Positions 61,341 through 64,000 of a stretch of 64,000 bases of DNA are shown here, one piece after another. The stretch is from the NCBI GenBank assembly GCA_009599575.1, contig VWND01000004.1, forward strand, positions 922,001 to 986,000, given 5' to 3'. Numbering within the stretch: the first letter of the stretch is position 1; each line of letters starts with the position of its first letter. The position numbers and the translations under genes were made by a program. This DNA comes from Blumeriella jaapii. Its lineage: Eukaryota; Ascomycota; Leotiomycetes; Helotiales; Drepanopezizaceae. The notes below the pieces were generated by a model. That model made no database searches. It had not been told where the DNA came from and saw nothing but the letters and a program-made list of their open reading frames with translations.

Positions 61341-62026
61341 GATATGCGTTATTTTAACGTTCGAAAGCTTTTTAATAGCGATTTATTAATAATTTTCGTT
61401 ATATTTATTAAAAATAGTTTTTCGTACAAAATAAAAGCGTTCGCCGATTCTGAAACGAACAGTTATGCGTTGATCGATTCGGCGCTGATTAAGTTTTTTT
61501 CTTTTTTTTTAAAATCTTTAATTTAATTTCTCCCGGCTTTTTTTCTTATAAAAAGGTATAATAAAGCTCGTAGCTATTTAATTACATATTTTACGCTTTT
61601 TAACTTTATTATTAATAATCGAATAAAATCGTTTACTTTTTTTTTAATTATTAACCTCGGAAATTATGGTATAATTTTAAAAAAAGCTTGATTGGCCGAA
61701 CACTAAGTTTTATTAAATTGTAATAAACGCAAGCTTTATTAGCCAAAGTCTTACCCCCCTATAGCTTTTTACGCTCGTTGTATTAAAGTTTTTTATTTGC
61801 ATTTTCGAAAAATTTAATTTCGCTATTAAAACGACGCTATAAAACGTGACAAAAACCTTAATTAATTATGGCAGACTTACGACGCTATGCGAAGCGCGAA
61901 AAGGTCGAATTTTATTCGCGATGCCAATTTCGATAGCGACGCTAGTAGAATATAAAAAGTTATACCATTTTTTCAGGCTACCGATCCTTTTTTTATTATT
62001 TTTTTTTTTTTTTTTTTTTCTTTCGT
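61341..62026 (+). pseudogene. Gyp1-f protease, truncated pol
   Basis: The retropepsin part runs from M-R-Y-F-N-V-R-K-L at 61344 with A-D-S-E-T near 61446-61460 (ancestral A-D-S-G-A) and an L-G-N-Y region near 61655. Pol continues to the Cop1-b insertion at 62026. Confidence 0.75.
61914..61946. repeat. Imperfect palindrome, copy in Gyp1-f
   Basis: Arms ATTCGCGATGCCA and TAGCGACGCTAGT. Confidence 0.68.
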
Positions 62027-62327
62027 TGTCGTGCATAGCCGAATAGTCGGTAGGAACCCTCACCGGAGGCTGGGACGGATGAATTGTATACAGTAAGTTG
62101 TTACTTGTATTGTTCTAAGTCTGACTGGCGAGCTCTCCGCAAAAAACGGAAAGTTCGGGCTCGCTTAGTTAATCGCTCGGAAAAATTAGTTTCCGAAAAG
62201 GCTCGTTATCACGTGACTACGAGCTTTTTAAACTCCAGGAATATTTAACTATTAAAAGCGTATAAAAAAAATAAATCTGGAACAAAAAAAATAAAAAAAA
62301 ATAAAAAAATATAAATATAGCGCAACA
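62027..62327 (-). repeat. Cop1-b 3' LTR (301 bp)
   Basis: Plus strand TGTCGTGC...GCGCAACA, the reverse complement of the Cop1-a LTRs; the best preserved of the three. Confidence 0.94.
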
Positions 62328-62832
62328 TACTTTCTAACTGATTGCTAATCCGGCGATCAGCTACTTTTAAAGCGCGGGAAAATCCTTTTGTCGTTCGAAT
62401 ACGGCCGTAACGCGATATTGCAATATTTATATAGCTTATTTATATTTTTTGTCGTTGCGAAGCGTAAATAAGGCCAATTCAGCTTAAATAAGCGTTTCGT
62501 CGCTTTTGAAAACCTTAACTTTTTTATTTTCTTATCAATCTTTTAATAAATTCAGGTTTTATTATCTTGATCAGAAACATCGATATAGCTTTTTCTATAT
62601 TTAAAAAAGATCGTCCGCGTGATTTCACGCGATAAATTAATCCAGCTTTTCGGATTCCTAATTCTCGGCGCTTACGCAATCGGAGTTTTGCGAAGTTTAT
62701 TTTGCGCAATTAATCGGCTTTTTCGGCCAATTCGTTTTTTTTTAACTTTTTCGAAAAGAGCGATCTTTTCGATATTTCGTTTTAAACGGTTTTTTCGGAG
62801 ATTTATATTTGCCCGGCTTCGAAAATGCCGAT
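62328..62832. other. Cop1-b spacer between LTR and antisense ORF
   Basis: Conserved with Cop1-a 26425-26929. Short frames occur on both strands (62524-62709 minus, 62619-62843 plus), but Cop1-a does not keep the same ones open. It may be the promoter or leader of the antisense ORF: it would begin in or near the LTR. Confidence 0.5.
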
Positions 62833-63768
62833 ATGGCGCCTAAAAATAAAAGAAACGCTGCTAGCGGTAGAAAAGTTATTAGCGTTGATTTCGGTTCTAA
62901 TAGCATTTCCGGAAAGGAAGGGCAAAACATTGGCGCTTTTGAAAAGAGAGCGGCCGAAGATTATTAAAACGAAGAAACTGAAAATGGAAATAACGACGAT
63001 AATCGTTTTTTAAAACGCGCTCGCACCGGAGTCAAAAAGCCTGCTATTCCTGGGCCTTCCAATTTTACTTTTTATATAACTTGTATTATTCGCGAAGCAA
63101 TTGGAAACTTAAATTACGACTGCTTGTCGAATTTGGCTAAAGCTCGTTGCTGTCGATGCTACGTAATTAGCACGTCGTGTATTCCGGCCGACGCGAACGT
63201 TTTGGCTGCGTAATCTTTCGTTTTCAAAACTCGGATTAATAAAATTATTAAAACGGTTAGTTTTATCGAAAAACTTTATCGTTTTTGCTAATCGATTCTT
63301 AGGATATAACGGTTATTTTTTATTCTACGATTAAAACGGTTTTAAAGATGCAAAAAAATAAGCTTTTAAATCGGTCGTAATTTAAAAGCAAAATTAATAA
63401 ATATAAAACGTATTATTAACGCGAAGCTCGCCGCGGCTCGTAGAATTTTTCAGATTTCTGCTTTTCGAATGGAAATTCTTACGCCTGCTTCACGTGCTGG
63501 CGAAATAAGGCCTGGCCACGATTTATCAGAAAATACTTTCGTTTCTAAAGGTCCAGAAGGGAATCTCGCGGCGACCCTTTTGCTAAACGTCCTTGGTTTT
63601 CAGCTTGGTAAAGCTTCGCAAAAAAAAGGAAATGTTCCGGTTGCATAGCCGGCGGCAGCTGTTTCTGGAAGGGCTATCGGAGGGTTTATCCCAGGTTTAA
63701 TTGTCGCGGAACGTCGTGCGCGGATTATTATTTTGGCGGGTTATATTTTTAACTTTTTGCAAAACTGA
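62833..63768 (+). pseudogene. Cop1-b antisense ORF, 311 codons plus stop
   Basis: One continuous frame from ATG at 62833 to TGA at 63766-63768, opposite to pol. It is interrupted by seven stops (six TAA, one TAG), each derivable from CAA, CAG or TGG by RIP, and has no frameshift. N-terminal 60 residues are basic and acidic mixed (R-K-V-I-S, then E-E-T-E-N-G-N-N-D-D), followed by K-R-A-R. A Cys cluster has the spacing C-x12-C-x8-C-C-x-C-x6-C at residues 84-116. The C-terminal third is G- and A-rich (A-A-A-V-S-G-R-A-I-G-G-F-I-P-G) and ends L-Q-N. Cop1-a keeps the same frame in part and the same C-terminus. I do not recognise the family; a DNA- or RNA-binding accessory protein is a guess. Confidence 0.72.
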
Positions 63769-63899
63769 GCGGTTTGGTTTTTAGATTTTTGGGTTTGCTT
63801 AGAAAATAGTTTTTGCTATATTTTAAATTTTAATAAAAATCTGTTTAAATAAATATACGTCTGCAAAATGCAAGCTTTTCAGCTCGATTAGTCGAGCTT

Positions 63900-64000
63900 T
63901 TCGATAAAGCTTCGAAAATCCCGTAGATTAAAAAGTTTAACGAAACTCTCGTGCTTTTGTCGGATCAGATTTTTAATAAAACCGTTTGCGTATATCTTAT
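63900..64000 (-). pseudogene. Cop1-b end of pol (RNase H tail)
   Basis: Minus strand from the window edge: I-Y-A-N-G-F-I-K-N-L-I-R, then L-F-N-L-R-D-F-R-S-F-I-E-K-L-D and the stop at about 63900, the same as in Cop1-a (25334-25336). This fixes the natural pol terminus. Confidence 0.8.

Larger units (their letters stand above)
59428..62026 (+). mobile_element. Gyp1-f: 5' end of a Gyp1 chromovirus
   Basis: Has the 5' LTR, leader, gag and protease, then stops at 62026 in a T-rich tract between protease and RT, where Cop1-b inserted. Left target duplication TTTAT (59423-59427). It is among the less mutated Gyp1 copies: the protease motif reads D-S-E-T, with the Ser kept. Confidence 0.93.
62027..64000 (-). 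mobile_element. Cop1-b: reversed Ty1/copia, 3' end
   Basis: Left end TGTCGTGC at 62027 with TTCGT (62022-62026) before it. It contains the 3' LTR, the extra 3' region with the antisense ORF, and the last codons of pol at the window edge. It aligns without large gaps to Cop1-a 27231 down to about 25234. It is the innermost and least RIP-mutated insertion on this side. Confidence 0.94.

Overview
The window looks like heterochromatin from a filamentous ascomycete (Pezizomycotina) whose repeats were degraded by repeat-induced point mutation (RIP). It is very AT-rich. Comparing copies of one repeat shows CpA->TpA and TpG->TpA changes, with CpG and CpC largely spared. Glutamine and tryptophan codons have become stops, and transposon catalytic residues are hit in the same way (DSGA to DFKT or DFEA, YLDD to YLNN, D to N). 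I see no intact host gene, tRNA, rRNA or CRISPR array. Nearly every open frame is a fragment or shadow of a dead transposon. Family names below (Gyp1-6, Cop1, Mar1) are mine.

Layout: Gyp1-a (+, 3' part) 1-5005; Gyp2 (-) integrase 5006-6462; Gyp1-b (+, complete, TSD ATTTT) 6463-12943; Gyp2 (-) RNase H, RT, gag and 5' LTR 12949-17294; Gyp3 (-) 3' region 17295-18999; Cop1-a (Ty1/copia, +, complete, TSD ATTCG) 19000-27231; Gyp3 (-) integrase, RT, gag and 5' LTR 27232-34262; Mar1 (Tc1/mariner) 34266-35638; Gyp1-c (+, 3' end) 35639-36948; Gyp4 (-) gag and protease 36949-38506; Gyp5 (+) 38507-45768; Gyp1-d (-) 45769-51020; Gyp6 (+, chromovirus) 51021-56433; Gyp1-e (-) 56434-59427; Gyp1-f (+) 59428-62026; Cop1-b (-) 62027-64000.

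These blocks read as one set of nested insertions rather than a tandem row. Gyp4 is the oldest visible layer. On its left side it holds Gyp1-c, which holds Mar1 and Gyp3; Gyp3 holds Cop1-a and Gyp2; Gyp2 holds Gyp1-b and Gyp1-a. On its right side it holds Gyp5, then Gyp1-d, Gyp6, Gyp1-e, Gyp1-f and Cop1-b, each starting cleanly inside the previous one. The missing halves should lie outside the window in mirror order.

Three observations stand out. Both Cop1 copies carry, between the pol stop and the 3' LTR, a reading frame of about 310 codons antisense to pol. In the younger copy it is broken only by seven RIP-type stops. Second, a 33-34 bp imperfect palindrome recurs in two unrelated gypsy families. 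Third, several LTRs (Gyp2, Gyp3, Gyp5, Gyp6) stay rich in CpA and GC while the interiors they flank are saturated with RIP.
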